A stretch of DNA of 44,528 nucleotides from Porphyromonadaceae bacterium UBA4702 (GTDB taxonomy: Bacteria; Bacteroidota; Bacteroidia; Bacteroidales; Muribaculaceae): NCBI GenBank assembly GCA_002404675.1, contig DHKE01000030.1, forward strand, positions 9,051 through 53,578. The letters run 5' to 3'. This document shows, one piece after another, positions 17,544 to 26,126 of this stretch. The translations under genes were made by a program, and so were the position numbers. Position 1 is the first letter of the stretch. Each line of letters opens with the position of its first letter. The notes under the pieces are model-generated. The model was not told the origin of the DNA, did not search any database, and worked only from the letters and a program-made list of their open reading frames with translations.

Positions 17544-18664
17544 CTACATCCAGCGAAGAATATCAGGATATAAGCCTAAATGCCGCTCCCGAAACAGCTC
17601 CCATAGCCGCATTGCCTGATGACGAGGACAATGTTGCGGACGAGGCATTGTTTGTCGATGCCGAGGGTCGGGAGATGTTTGAGCATTTCCGGTTTGTCGC
17701 AGACAAGGGGCAGCAGTTGTTGCGCGTTGACAAGTTTCTGGTCACGCGGATGCAAAAGACTTCCCGCAACCGCATCCAGCAAGCCGCAGATGCCAACTGC
17801 ATAATAGTCAACGGCAAAGCTGTCAAGTCAAGCTACAAGGTCAAGCCCGACGATGTGGTGAGCATCGTAATGGACCGTCCTCGGTACGAACTCGAAATCA
17901 TACCTGAGAACATCCCCCTCGACATAGTCTATGAGGACAAGTGGGTGCTGGTGGTCAACAAACCGGCAGGGCTGGTGGTACACCCGGGCCACGGCAACTA
18001 TCACGGCACGCTGGTCAACGCCCTTGCCTGGCATTTCCGCGACAATCCAGACTACGATGTTGACGACCCGCGCCTCGGACTGGTGCACCGCATTGACAAG
18101 GACACGTCCGGACTGCTCGTTATAGCCAAGACCCCTGAGGCAAAGACGCACCTCGGAACACAGTTCTTCAACAAGACCACCCGCCGCGAATATGTAGCAG
18201 TAGTATGGGGCGACTTTCCCGAGCCGGAAGGGACGATAGTCGGCAACATAGCCCGCAATCCGCACGACCGTCTTCAAATGCAGGTATTTGAAGACCCTGC
18301 GATAGGCAAGCACGCCGTGACGCATTACAAGGTCATCGAGACATTCGGATATGTGTCAGTGGTGAAATGCGTGCTTGAGACGGGACGAACGCACCAGATC
18401 CGCGTACACATGAAGCATATCGGGCATCCGCTGTTCAACGACGCGCGGTACGGCGGCGACAAGATATTGCGCGGCACGACCTTCGCCAAATACCGGCAAT
18501 TTATCGAAAACTGCTTCTGCATCTGCCCTCGCCAGGCGCTGCACGCACGGACTCTCGGTTTCACGCACCCCCATTCCGGAGAGCAGATGGACTTCTCCGC
18601 ACCCATACCCGACGACATGACCATGCTCATCGAGAAATGGCGCGACTACCGCCGTGCCGACTGA
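17540..18664 (+). CDS. rluD: RluD-type 23S rRNA pseudouridine synthase
   Basis: Isomerises specific uridines of 23S rRNA to pseudouridine. An acidic N-terminal extension of about 50 residues precedes an S4 RNA-binding domain (LLRVDKFLVTRM, then NRIQQAADANCIIVNGKAV). The catalytic domain contains RLGLVHRIDKDTSGLLV, with Asp186 of HRID as the nucleophile, and ends with GRTHQIRVHMKHIGHP, the conserved motif of the RluA/RluD family. At 374 residues it is slightly longer than Escherichia coli RluD because of the N-terminal tail. RluD rather than RluC function is inferred. The start codon overlaps the stop of the PASTA gene (ATGA). Confidence 0.93.
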   Translation: MTTSSEEYQDISLNAAPETAPIAALPDDEDNVADEALFVDAEGREMFEHFRFVADKGQQLLRVDKFLVTRMQKTSRNRIQQAADANCIIVNGKAVKSSYKVKPDDVVSIVMDRPRYELEIIPENIPLDIVYEDKWVLVVNKPAGLVVHPGHGNYHGTLVNALAWHFRDNPDYDVDDPRLGLVHRIDKDTSGLLVIAKTPEAKTHLGTQFFNKTTRREYVAVVWGDFPEPEGTIVGNIARNPHDRLQMQVFEDPAIGKHAVTHYKVIETFGYVSVVKCVLETGRTHQIRVHMKHIGHPLFNDARYGGDKILRGTTFAKYRQFIENCFCICPRQALHARTLGFTHPHSGEQMDFSAPIPDDMTMLIEKWRDYRRAD

Positions 18665-18698
18665 CATCATCAGCCTCCCAAAACAGACATATATAATT

Positions 18699-19004
18699 AT
18701 GATACGCATATACTCAATGGACAGCTGCCCCGACTGCATCTCCGCAAAACGTGCGGTCAGCGGCAACAGCAAATATGAGATAATCGACATTGGTGCAGAC
18801 GTACACGCGCTGAAACAGTTTCTGCATCTGCGGGACACCGACCCAGCTTTTGCCGAAGCAAAGCGCAGCGGCTCTGTCGGCATACCGTGCTTTGTCCTCG
18901 AAGACGGCACAGTGACTCTCGACCCCGAAACTGCCGGCGTCAAACCGGCAAACAACGAGTCCGAGCCGGGGGCATCGTGCAGCATCGACGGCAAAGGCTG
19001 TTGA
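18699..19004 (+). CDS. Glutaredoxin-like protein
   Basis: Thioredoxin-fold protein of 101 residues. It opens with IRIYSMDSCPDCISAKRAV, giving a CPDC redox centre at the end of the first strand, and has the cis-proline segment GSVGIPCFVLEDG. It resembles the glutaredoxin-related proteins of anaerobes, which reduce disulfides with thioredoxin or unknown donors; a partner is not evident. The last residues add a Cys-x6-Cys pair (CSIDGKGC), and another Cys follows the cis-proline, which is unusual. The ATG at 18699 was chosen since it places the first strand at the N-terminus; an ATG at 18654 would overlap rluD. Confidence 0.85.
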   Translation: MIRIYSMDSCPDCISAKRAVSGNSKYEIIDIGADVHALKQFLHLRDTDPAFAEAKRSGSVGIPCFVLEDGTVTLDPETAGVKPANNESEPGASCSIDGKGC

Positions 19005-19072
19005 CGCGGAGGCCGTTCATATAGCGCGGCTGTCCAAATATTGACGACACATCTAATCATTACTATCACAGA

Positions 19073-21214
19073 ATGAAAAAATTCTTATTAACCTCATTAT
19101 CAGCACTTACCATTATGGGTGCATCTACGCAGATCCCGGCACGGGCAGCCAATCCGCTGCTCGAGCCGTCGCAGCTGCCATACGGCGTTGTGCCGTTTGA
19201 CCGCCTGCAGCCCTCTGACTACGAAAACGCGGTGCGCGAGGGCATCAAACAACACATCCAGGAGATTGACGCTATCACCTCCAACCCCGAATCCCCGACC
19301 TTTGAGAACACTATCGTGGCTCTCGACCGCAGCGGCAGCACGCTGACAATAGCACAACTTGCCCTCAGCAATGTGGAACATGCTACAGGCGACACCGTCC
19401 TGATGCGCATCACCTCCGAACTGACTCCCGAGCTGACTCGCCACTCCACAGACATCATGCTCAACGAGAAGCTGTGGCAGCGCGTGAAAGAGGTCTACAA
19501 CAACCGTGCTTCACGCACCGACCTCACTCCCGAGGACCAGCGCCTCATAGAGCTGACATACAAGAGCTTCGAAGAGTCTGGCGCAAATCTCAGCGCAGAG
19601 GCTCGCGAGAAGTACCGCAAGCTGACAGCCGAACTCTCCAACCTCAACATCCGTTTCGCGCAGAATGTGACAAACGGCATGAAAGACCCGGAACGCCGCA
19701 TGTGGCTCACGCTTGACCAGCTTGAGGGCATGCCACAGTCCATCATCGACGCTGCTCGCCACGAGGCCAAGGAAGTGCTTGAGGCTGAAGGCAAGACAGA
19801 CGACGGCTCTCTGTACCTGTTCACAGTCTTCGCTCCCTCCTATTCCCCGTTCATGAAGTACAACAAGAACCGCGACCTGCGTTTCCAGATGTACAAGATG
19901 TACAATTCGCGCAACTGCGGCGGAGAGTTTGACAACGAGCAGATACTGAAAGACATCACCAACATCCGCATGGAAATAGGCCAGCTGTTCGGCAAGAAGA
20001 ATTTCGCCGAATACCAGCTTCAAGGCACCATGGCAGCAACACCGGCAGCCGTATACGACCTGCTCAACCAGCTGAAGGACGCATACATGCCCGCCATGCG
20101 CCAGGAGGTGAAGGAAATCGAGGCGTTTGCACAGAAGACCGAAGGCCCGGACTTCAAGCTCGAGGCTTGGGACTACAGCTACTGGTCTGACAAACTGAAG
20201 AATGCCAACTACGCATTCAACGACGAGGACATGAAGCCGTATTTCGAGATGAACAACACTATCGATGGTGTGTTCGGCCTCGCAACCAAGCTGTACGGGT
20301 TCAAGTTCAAGGAAAACAAGAAAATCCCGGGATACCACGCAGATGTACGCGCATACAACGTATATTCAGCTGACGGCAAGATACTTGGCATACTCTACAC
20401 CGACTTCTTCTACCGTCCCGGCAAGGCGCCGGGCGCATGGATGACCGAGTTCCGTCCCGAGAGCAAGGATGACAACGGAGTGCGCACACTGCCGCTGATT
20501 TCCGTAGTCTGCAACTTCTCGAAGCCCGTAGGCAACGAGGCCGTACTGCTCACCCCCTACGAGGTGTCTACATTCCTGCACGAGTTCGGACACGCCCTTC
20601 AGGGCCTCTCGGCGCAGTCCAAGTACAGCACCATGTCCGGCACAAGCGTATTCCACGACTTCGTGGAGCTGTTCTCGCAGTTCAACGAGAACTACCTGCC
20701 GCAGAAAAAGTTTCTCGACAGCTTCGCCAAACACTACAAGACCGGCAAGAAGATGCCGCAGGAACTCATTGAGAAATTCATCAAGTCGCAGCAGTTCGGC
20801 GCAGCCTATTCGTGCGTGCGCCAGCTCAACTTCGGACTGCTCGACATGGCATACCATACGCTCACAGAGCCGCTCCGTGCATCTGCCGACCTCGAAGAAT
20901 TTGAGGCTGCCGCACTCGAACCGGTCAAAATCTTCGATGCTGTGAAAGGATGCCTCATTTCTCCCTCATTCGGGCACATCTTCTCCGGAGGCTATGCAGC
21001 CGGCTACTACGGCTACAAGTGGGCTGAAGTGCTTGACGCTGACGCCTTCTCGGCATTCCTCGAGAACGGCATCTTCGACAAGAAGACCGCAAACAAATAC
21101 CTGAAAATGATGTCAACAGGCGGCTCTGCCGACCCTATGGAACTCTACATCGAATTCCGTGGCAAAAAGCCGACAATTGACGCGCTTCTGAAACGCGACG
21201 GCATCAAGAAATAA
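19073..21214 (+). CDS. dcp: M3-family metallopeptidase (peptidyl-dipeptidase Dcp-like), exported
   Basis: Zinc peptidase of 713 residues that removes dipeptides from, or cleaves, short oligopeptides. A Sec signal peptide ends near residue 26 (ARA-AN), so it should act in the periplasm. The zinc site is HEFGH at residues 503-507 followed by a Glu in DFVELFSQF about 25 residues later. The N-terminal helical domain (NPLLEPSQLPYGVVPFDRL) matches the Dcp/oligopeptidase A group. The C-terminal FSGGYAAGYYGYKWAEV segment carries the substrate-binding Tyr residues of the family. Start and signal peptide agree. A strong terminator follows, so the gene ends its unit. Confidence 0.94.
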   Translation: MKKFLLTSLSALTIMGASTQIPARAANPLLEPSQLPYGVVPFDRLQPSDYENAVREGIKQHIQEIDAITSNPESPTFENTIVALDRSGSTLTIAQLALSNVEHATGDTVLMRITSELTPELTRHSTDIMLNEKLWQRVKEVYNNRASRTDLTPEDQRLIELTYKSFEESGANLSAEAREKYRKLTAELSNLNIRFAQNVTNGMKDPERRMWLTLDQLEGMPQSIIDAARHEAKEVLEAEGKTDDGSLYLFTVFAPSYSPFMKYNKNRDLRFQMYKMYNSRNCGGEFDNEQILKDITNIRMEIGQLFGKKNFAEYQLQGTMAATPAAVYDLLNQLKDAYMPAMRQEVKEIEAFAQKTEGPDFKLEAWDYSYWSDKLKNANYAFNDEDMKPYFEMNNTIDGVFGLATKLYGFKFKENKKIPGYHADVRAYNVYSADGKILGILYTDFFYRPGKAPGAWMTEFRPESKDDNGVRTLPLISVVCNFSKPVGNEAVLLTPYEVSTFLHEFGHALQGLSAQSKYSTMSGTSVFHDFVELFSQFNENYLPQKKFLDSFAKHYKTGKKMPQELIEKFIKSQQFGAAYSCVRQLNFGLLDMAYHTLTEPLRASADLEEFEAAALEPVKIFDAVKGCLISPSFGHIFSGGYAAGYYGYKWAEVLDADAFSAFLENGIFDKKTANKYLKMMSTGGSADPMELYIEFRGKKPTIDALLKRDGIKK

Positions 21215-21238
21215 GCAAATTGTCATAACCGAAATCCT

Positions 21239-21279
21239 GCCGTGGCAAAGGAAGTTCATCCTTTGCCACGGCCATTTTG
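21239..21279 (+). terminator. Rho-independent terminator of the M3 peptidase gene
   Basis: A perfect 14-base stem (21239-21252 with 21259-21272) around a 6-base loop is followed by CATTTTG. It starts 24 bases after the stop codon. Confidence 0.9.
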
Positions 21280-21318
21280 TGTAGCCGAAAAATCCGACAA
21301 AAAATTACTGACAGGTAA

Positions 21319-21349
21319 TTGTAAATGCCCCCGAAATTGGTTAACTTTG
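21319..21349 (+). promoter_or_regulatory. Bacteroidales-type promoter of ftsK
   Basis: TTG at 21319-21321, a 20-base spacer and TAACTTTG at 21342-21349 form a full match. Transcription would start near 21356, about 32 bases before the ftsK start. It may drive a long run of closely spaced genes up to 29617. Confidence 0.72.
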
Positions 21350-21387
21350 CAGTCCTGTACTTACACTGACTGAATAGTAATTCGCAG

Positions 21388-24045
21388 ATGGGACGATATA
21401 ACGATTATACTCCACAAATCGAAGACGTTACGAGCGAGGTAGACAACTCCGTCATCTCGCTTGACCCTCATAATGCAGCCGCCCAAAAGGCCGGCAAAAC
21501 CCAACGCGCCCGCAAGCCGTCGCAGCGAGCTGCAAAGAAGGAGAACTCATCACCGTCAGTCGTCCAGGACATACAGGGACTGTCCGCAGTGTTCCGCGCA
21601 GAGACATACCGCAAGTTAGCAACAAACCGCACTCTGCGGCTGACGACAGGCGTAATCCTCGCCATTGCTGCGGTCTACATGTTCATTGCCTTCATCTCAT
21701 ACCTCTCCAACTGCACCGCTGACCAGTCCAAGGTGAACAGTCTGGCCATAGGAGCTGCTTCCGGAGTAGCAAACCAGGGGGGGGAAGGCGGCGCACGGCT
21801 GGCGCAGTTCCTTATCAACGACACTTTCGGAATCGGGTCGGCAGTCATCATACTGTGGATGTTTGCCATGGCCGTCAAGCTGTTCATACCCGACACGAAG
21901 TTCAAGACAGTGAATTTCACCATCAAATGCCTCGTGGCTCTGATTGCCATTTCATTGATAGTCGGCATCTCCACAGTTTATACCAACTCTGCTGTAAACT
22001 GGGGCGGGCTGCACGGCCGTCAGGTCACGGAATTCATCTTCGGTTTCTTCGGTGAAGTTGGGGTATGGCTGCTGTTCATAATGTCAGTGGCAATATTCGT
22101 GATACTCTGCCTTGCAGACATAATCCGTTTCTTCAGGAAAATGATCAAAGCCGCCAGAAAACGCCGCGAGGAATACAAGGCGCAGCGCGAGGCGGATGAG
22201 GAGAAAATGCGCCTCATCCGAGAGCTGGAGTTGAAAGAGGACGAAGACGCGGCTCTGGCCGGTGAACACGAAATGCCGCAGGAAGATGCAGCTGAAGAAG
22301 ACACCCATGTGACTTTTGACGGTGAAAACAGCGGCATCACCGACACAGACGACAGCGGGTTGTACGGCGAAATCGACGACAGCGACGACAGCGACGACAG
22401 CGACACATACGTCCTCGAGGACGATGCGGATAACACAGCTGTTGACACCGACAATACCGACATGGACAACGAGAGCGACCCTCTCGGCACTATGGTCGTC
22501 AACCAGAACCACATAAGCGAGGTGGATGCTGATGCCCCGGAACAGACCGAACCGGGCCACGAGCATTTCCCCTACAATTTCCCTCCGTATGACCTTCTCG
22601 ACGACCATGGGCAGATAGTCGAAATAGACCATGACGAACAGCTTGAGAACAAGGAGAAAATACGCAAGACGCTCGCCGACTTCGGCATACCGATCGTCAG
22701 CATCGAGGCGACAGTCGGGCCGACTGTCACCCTGTACGAGATAGTACCTGACACTGGTGTCAAGATTGCCAAGATACGCAGCCTTGTCGATGACATAGCC
22801 CTCAGCCTTGCTGCTGTCGGCGTGCGCATTATCGCCCCCATACCGGGCAAAGGCACTGTCGGCATCGAGGTGGCAAACAAGAACCCGCAGACGGTCTCGA
22901 TGCGCACCGTCATCAAGTCGCCTGCGTTCCGCAACTCGCGATACAAGCTGCCTATCGCTCTCGGCTCTACCATTGGAGGCGAAGTATACATAGCCGACCT
23001 CGCCAAGATGCCGCATCTGCTTGTCGCAGGCGCTACTGGACAGGGCAAGTCTGTCGGACTGAACGCGATAATCACGTCGCTGCTCTACTGCCGACGGCCT
23101 GACGAGCTCAAATTTGTGATGGTTGACCCCAAAATGGTCGAGTTCAGCCTGTACGCCAAAATCGAGAAGCACTATCTGGCCAAGCTGCCCGACGAGGAAG
23201 ACGCTATCATCACCGACGTGAGCCGTGTCGCCGCGACACTCAGCTCGCTGTGCGTGGAAATGGATGACCGTTACCAGCTGCTCAAACAGGCAAGCGTGCG
23301 CAACATCGAGGAATACAACAAGAAATTCCTTGACCACAAGCTCAATCCGAGCAACGGGCACAAGTTCCTCCCCTACATAGTCATCATTGTCGATGAGTTC
23401 AGCGACCTCATCATGCAGTCTGGCAAGGAAGTCGAGATGCCCATAGCCCGTCTGGCGCAAAAAGCCCGCGCAGTAGGCATGCACGTCATCATAGCCACGC
23501 AACGGCCCTCGACAAATGTCATTACCGGCATCATCAAGAGCAACTTCCCGGCACGCATTGCATTCAAGGTCAGTTCGGGCATCGACAGCAAGACTATCCT
23601 CGACACTACCGGCGCACAGCAGCTCATAGGCCGAGGAGACATGCTCATCAGCAACAGCAGCGAGATGGTGCGCGTGCAGTGCGCATTCGTTGACACTCCC
23701 GAAGTGGAACGCATCTGCCAGTACATCGCAGACCAGGCATACGCACAGGGAGCATACATACTGCCTGAACCGCGCGTCGGCGGCAATGACGAGGACAACG
23801 GCGGAGGACACGGGAGCCTGTCTGAACGCGACCCCCTGTTTGAAGAGGTGGCGCGGCTGGTCGTTTCCTCAAACCAGGCATCCACATCATCACTGCAACG
23901 CCGGTACGGCATCGGCTACAACCGAGCCGGACGTATTATGGACCAATTGGAGAAAGTCGGCGTGGTCGGACCGGCACAGGGCGGCAAGCCGCGGTCTGTC
24001 CTTATGGACGGAGGCTCGCTCGAAGAACTGCTCTCAACATTGTGA
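21388..24045 (+). CDS. ftsK: DNA translocase FtsK
   Basis: Septum-located DNA pump that clears chromosomes during division. Four transmembrane helices lie at about residues 86-107, 150-170, 180-200 and 218-245. An acidic linker follows (roughly 270-400) with a repeated Asp-Asp-Ser motif. The motor part shows GATGQGKSVGLNA with Walker A Lys554, the Walker B strand YIVIIVDEFSDL, and IATQRPSTNVITG. The C-terminal gamma winged helix (SLQRRYGIGYNRAGRIMDQL) reads orienting DNA sequences. It is 885 residues, shorter than Escherichia coli FtsK because the linker is short. A run of eight G lies within the coding region at 21777-21784. The lolA-like gene starts 23 bases downstream. Confidence 0.97.
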   Translation: MGRYNDYTPQIEDVTSEVDNSVISLDPHNAAAQKAGKTQRARKPSQRAAKKENSSPSVVQDIQGLSAVFRAETYRKLATNRTLRLTTGVILAIAAVYMFIAFISYLSNCTADQSKVNSLAIGAASGVANQGGEGGARLAQFLINDTFGIGSAVIILWMFAMAVKLFIPDTKFKTVNFTIKCLVALIAISLIVGISTVYTNSAVNWGGLHGRQVTEFIFGFFGEVGVWLLFIMSVAIFVILCLADIIRFFRKMIKAARKRREEYKAQREADEEKMRLIRELELKEDEDAALAGEHEMPQEDAAEEDTHVTFDGENSGITDTDDSGLYGEIDDSDDSDDSDTYVLEDDADNTAVDTDNTDMDNESDPLGTMVVNQNHISEVDADAPEQTEPGHEHFPYNFPPYDLLDDHGQIVEIDHDEQLENKEKIRKTLADFGIPIVSIEATVGPTVTLYEIVPDTGVKIAKIRSLVDDIALSLAAVGVRIIAPIPGKGTVGIEVANKNPQTVSMRTVIKSPAFRNSRYKLPIALGSTIGGEVYIADLAKMPHLLVAGATGQGKSVGLNAIITSLLYCRRPDELKFVMVDPKMVEFSLYAKIEKHYLAKLPDEEDAIITDVSRVAATLSSLCVEMDDRYQLLKQASVRNIEEYNKKFLDHKLNPSNGHKFLPYIVIIVDEFSDLIMQSGKEVEMPIARLAQKARAVGMHVIIATQRPSTNVITGIIKSNFPARIAFKVSSGIDSKTILDTTGAQQLIGRGDMLISNSSEMVRVQCAFVDTPEVERICQYIADQAYAQGAYILPEPRVGGNDEDNGGGHGSLSERDPLFEEVARLVVSSNQASTSSLQRRYGIGYNRAGRIMDQLEKVGVVGPAQGGKPRSVLMDGGSLEELLSTL

Positions 24046-24068
24046 CATTCCCAAAACAACAAAATATC

Positions 24069-24701
24069 ATGAACCAGATGAAACAGAAAACAATCGCACG
24101 ATATGTGCTGACAATCATCCTATTGCTCACAGCAACCGTCGCTTACAGTGCAGAAACGGCGACACAGCTGATGAACCGTGTGTCAAAATCATTCCGCAAC
24201 GCATCGACAATCTCCGCGACATTCAGTGTCAAGGGGGCCATGGGCAACACCTCGGGCAATTTCTATTACAGCCACGGCAAATACGCCGTGATAACCAGCG
24301 GCGCAAGCGCATGGTACAACGGCAAGGATATGTGGACGTACAACCCTCGCACAAACGAAACAACCATTGTCACTCCCTCACAGCAGGAAGTGGCTGAAAA
24401 CAACCCCTTTTCCATAATATCCTCTATGGCAGGGTCTTTCAATGCCCAGTATGCCAAAAGCCAGCCGGCAGGCAAGACTGTTCTCGTGCTGATAGCCAAG
24501 AGCAGCAAGAACAGCATCAAGAAAGTCGTGTTGACACTCGACAGCAAACGCATGGTGCCGACAGCCCTCGTCATTACCGGCAAGGGGGGGGTGACCAACG
24601 TGACAGTGTCGAAACTCGCGGCGGGAACAAAACTCTCCTCCTCATTGTTTGAATATCCCAAGTCCAAGTATTCTAAAGCCAAGATCGTGGACTTGCGCTA
24701 A
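24069..24701 (+). CDS. lolA: LolA-like outer-membrane lipoprotein carrier
   Basis: Periplasmic protein of 210 residues with a Sec signal peptide (cleavage near residue 28). The mature part matches the LolA fold: ATQLMNRVSKSFRNASTISA, then GNFYYSHGKYAVITSGASAW and a long set of beta strands forming an open barrel that shields lipid. It would carry lipoproteins from the inner to the outer membrane. Bacteroidota lack a recognisable LolB, so handover at the outer membrane is unknown. The ATG at 24069 was preferred to an earlier GTG at 24042 that overlaps the ftsK stop, because it starts the signal peptide correctly. A run of eight G occurs near 24584-24591. The position right behind ftsK is one I recall as conserved. 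Confidence 0.87.
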   Translation: MNQMKQKTIARYVLTIILLLTATVAYSAETATQLMNRVSKSFRNASTISATFSVKGAMGNTSGNFYYSHGKYAVITSGASAWYNGKDMWTYNPRTNETTIVTPSQQEVAENNPFSIISSMAGSFNAQYAKSQPAGKTVLVLIAKSSKNSIKKVVLTLDSKRMVPTALVITGKGGVTNVTVSKLAAGTKLSSSLFEYPKSKYSKAKIVDLR

Positions 24702-24715
24702 CATATACAGACACG

Positions 24716-25654
24716 ATGAACACCGAAAGAACCAAGGTACTGATCATAGGCTCGGGGCCGGCCGGTTACACTGCCGGAATCTATGCGTCGCGAGCCAACC
24801 TCTCCCCTATCCTGTACGAGGGCATGCAGCCCGGCGGACAGCTGACACAGACCACAGAAATCGAAAACTTCCCGGGCTATCCCGAAGGGGTGACGGGGCA
24901 GGAGATGATGGAGCAGATACGCCGTCAGGCTCTCCGCTTCGGCACTGAAATACGCGAGGACGCCATTGCCGAAGTCGATTTCAGCCAACGGCCGTTCCGC
25001 TGCGTCGATGACCACGGCAATGTCATAGAGGCAGAAACCGTCATCATCAGCACCGGCGCATCTGCCCGCTACCTCGGACTTGACGATGAGGAGAAATATC
25101 GAGGCATGGGCGTAAGCGCGTGCGCCACGTGCGACGGTTTTTTCTACCGCAAGCGGACAGTGGCCGTTGTAGGAGGCGGCGACACGGCCTGTGAGGAGGC
25201 TCTCTATCTGGCCACTCTCGCCAAGAAGGTGTACATGATAGTGCGCAAGGGCTACCTGCGGGCATCAAAGGTAATGACACGCCGTGTCGAGGAGTGCGAG
25301 AATATCGAGATACTCTTCAACTGCAATACCGAGGGGCTGTTCGGCGATGACGGCGTGGAGGGAGCACGCTTGGTGCGCAATCGCGGCATGGAGAATGAGG
25401 AGCATTTCGACATAGCCATCGACGGCTTCTTCCTCGCCATAGGCCATAAGCCCAACACCGAGATATTCCGAGGCCAGCTCGAACTCGACGAGCAGGGATA
25501 CATCAAGGTGGACGGAGCAAGCACCCGCACCAGCGCTCCGGGCGTGTTCGCCGCCGGCGATGTAGCCGACCCGGTATACCGTCAAGCCATTTCGGCAGCC
25601 GGCACCGGTTGCCGTGCTGCTCTCGATGCCGAAAAATTCCTTATGGGACACTGA
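24716..25654 (+). CDS. trxB: Thioredoxin reductase
   Basis: FAD enzyme that passes electrons from NADPH to thioredoxin. The N-terminal FAD site is GSGPAGYTAGIYASRA, the redox-active disulfide is Cys136-Ala-Thr-Cys139, and the NADPH site is VAVVGGGDTACEEALYL. The C-terminal FAD motif reads GVFAAGDVADPVYRQA. Length (312 residues) and domain order are those of the low-molecular-weight bacterial type. Thioredoxin itself is not in the window, but a glutaredoxin-like gene lies at 18699. The gene follows the lolA-like gene after 14 bases and is followed by the deaminase gene after 19 bases. Confidence 0.96.
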   Translation: MNTERTKVLIIGSGPAGYTAGIYASRANLSPILYEGMQPGGQLTQTTEIENFPGYPEGVTGQEMMEQIRRQALRFGTEIREDAIAEVDFSQRPFRCVDDHGNVIEAETVIISTGASARYLGLDDEEKYRGMGVSACATCDGFFYRKRTVAVVGGGDTACEEALYLATLAKKVYMIVRKGYLRASKVMTRRVEECENIEILFNCNTEGLFGDDGVEGARLVRNRGMENEEHFDIAIDGFFLAIGHKPNTEIFRGQLELDEQGYIKVDGASTRTSAPGVFAAGDVADPVYRQAISAAGTGCRAALDAEKFLMGH

Positions 25655-25673
25655 CATACAACAACCCATTTCC

Positions 25674-26120
25674 ATGGACAATACAGACAAACAGACTGTT
25701 CTTGACCGCCGCTATCTGGATATGGCATCCATTAGGGCCGGCAATTCATACTGCACCCGCCGCAAAGTGGGGGCTCTGATAGTCAAGGACAAGATGATAA
25801 TATCCGACGGCTACAACGGCACGCCGTCAGGCTTTCCCAATGTATGCGAAGACAGCAACGGCGACACGTTCCGCCATGTGCTGCACGCCGAAGCCAATGC
25901 CATAACCAAAGTCGCGCAAAGCAACAACTCCAGCAGCGGCAGCACGCTCTACGTGACCACAAGCCCATGCCTGGAGTGCAGCAAGCTGATAATCCAGGCG
26001 GGCATCAGGCGCGTGGTATTCAGGGAAATGTACCGGCTGCGCGACGGCCTCGACCTGCTCGAAGCCGCAGGCGTGGAAACAGTGTGGCTTCCGGAAACAG
26101 AGAACACAGAATTGTCATAA
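25674..26120 (+). CDS. dCMP deaminase (ComEB-like)
   Basis: Zinc-dependent cytidine-deaminase-fold enzyme, 148 residues, that converts dCMP to dUMP for thymidylate synthesis. The zinc ligands and catalytic Glu are visible as HAE (His71, Glu73) and PCLEC (Cys99, Cys102). The N-terminal RRYLDMASIRAGNSYCTRRK segment is typical of deoxycytidylate deaminases. The first Met of a longer open frame lies inside trxB; the ATG at 25674 fits the family. Six bases separate it from the protease gene. Confidence 0.92.
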   Translation: MDNTDKQTVLDRRYLDMASIRAGNSYCTRRKVGALIVKDKMIISDGYNGTPSGFPNVCEDSNGDTFRHVLHAEANAITKVAQSNNSSSGSTLYVTTSPCLECSKLIIQAGIRRVVFREMYRLRDGLDLLEAAGVETVWLPETENTELS

Positions 26121-26126
26121 CTGAAG

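Noticed and set aside
22377..22405. Tandem GACGACAGC repeats in ftsK as a possible repeat element
   Set aside because: They encode the acidic Asp-Asp-Ser linker of FtsK and are explained by protein composition.
22084..23811. Long open frame (575 codons) on the minus strand opposite ftsK
   Set aside because: It is antisense to the conserved FtsK motor and acidic linker and has a low-complexity composition caused by the sense codons.
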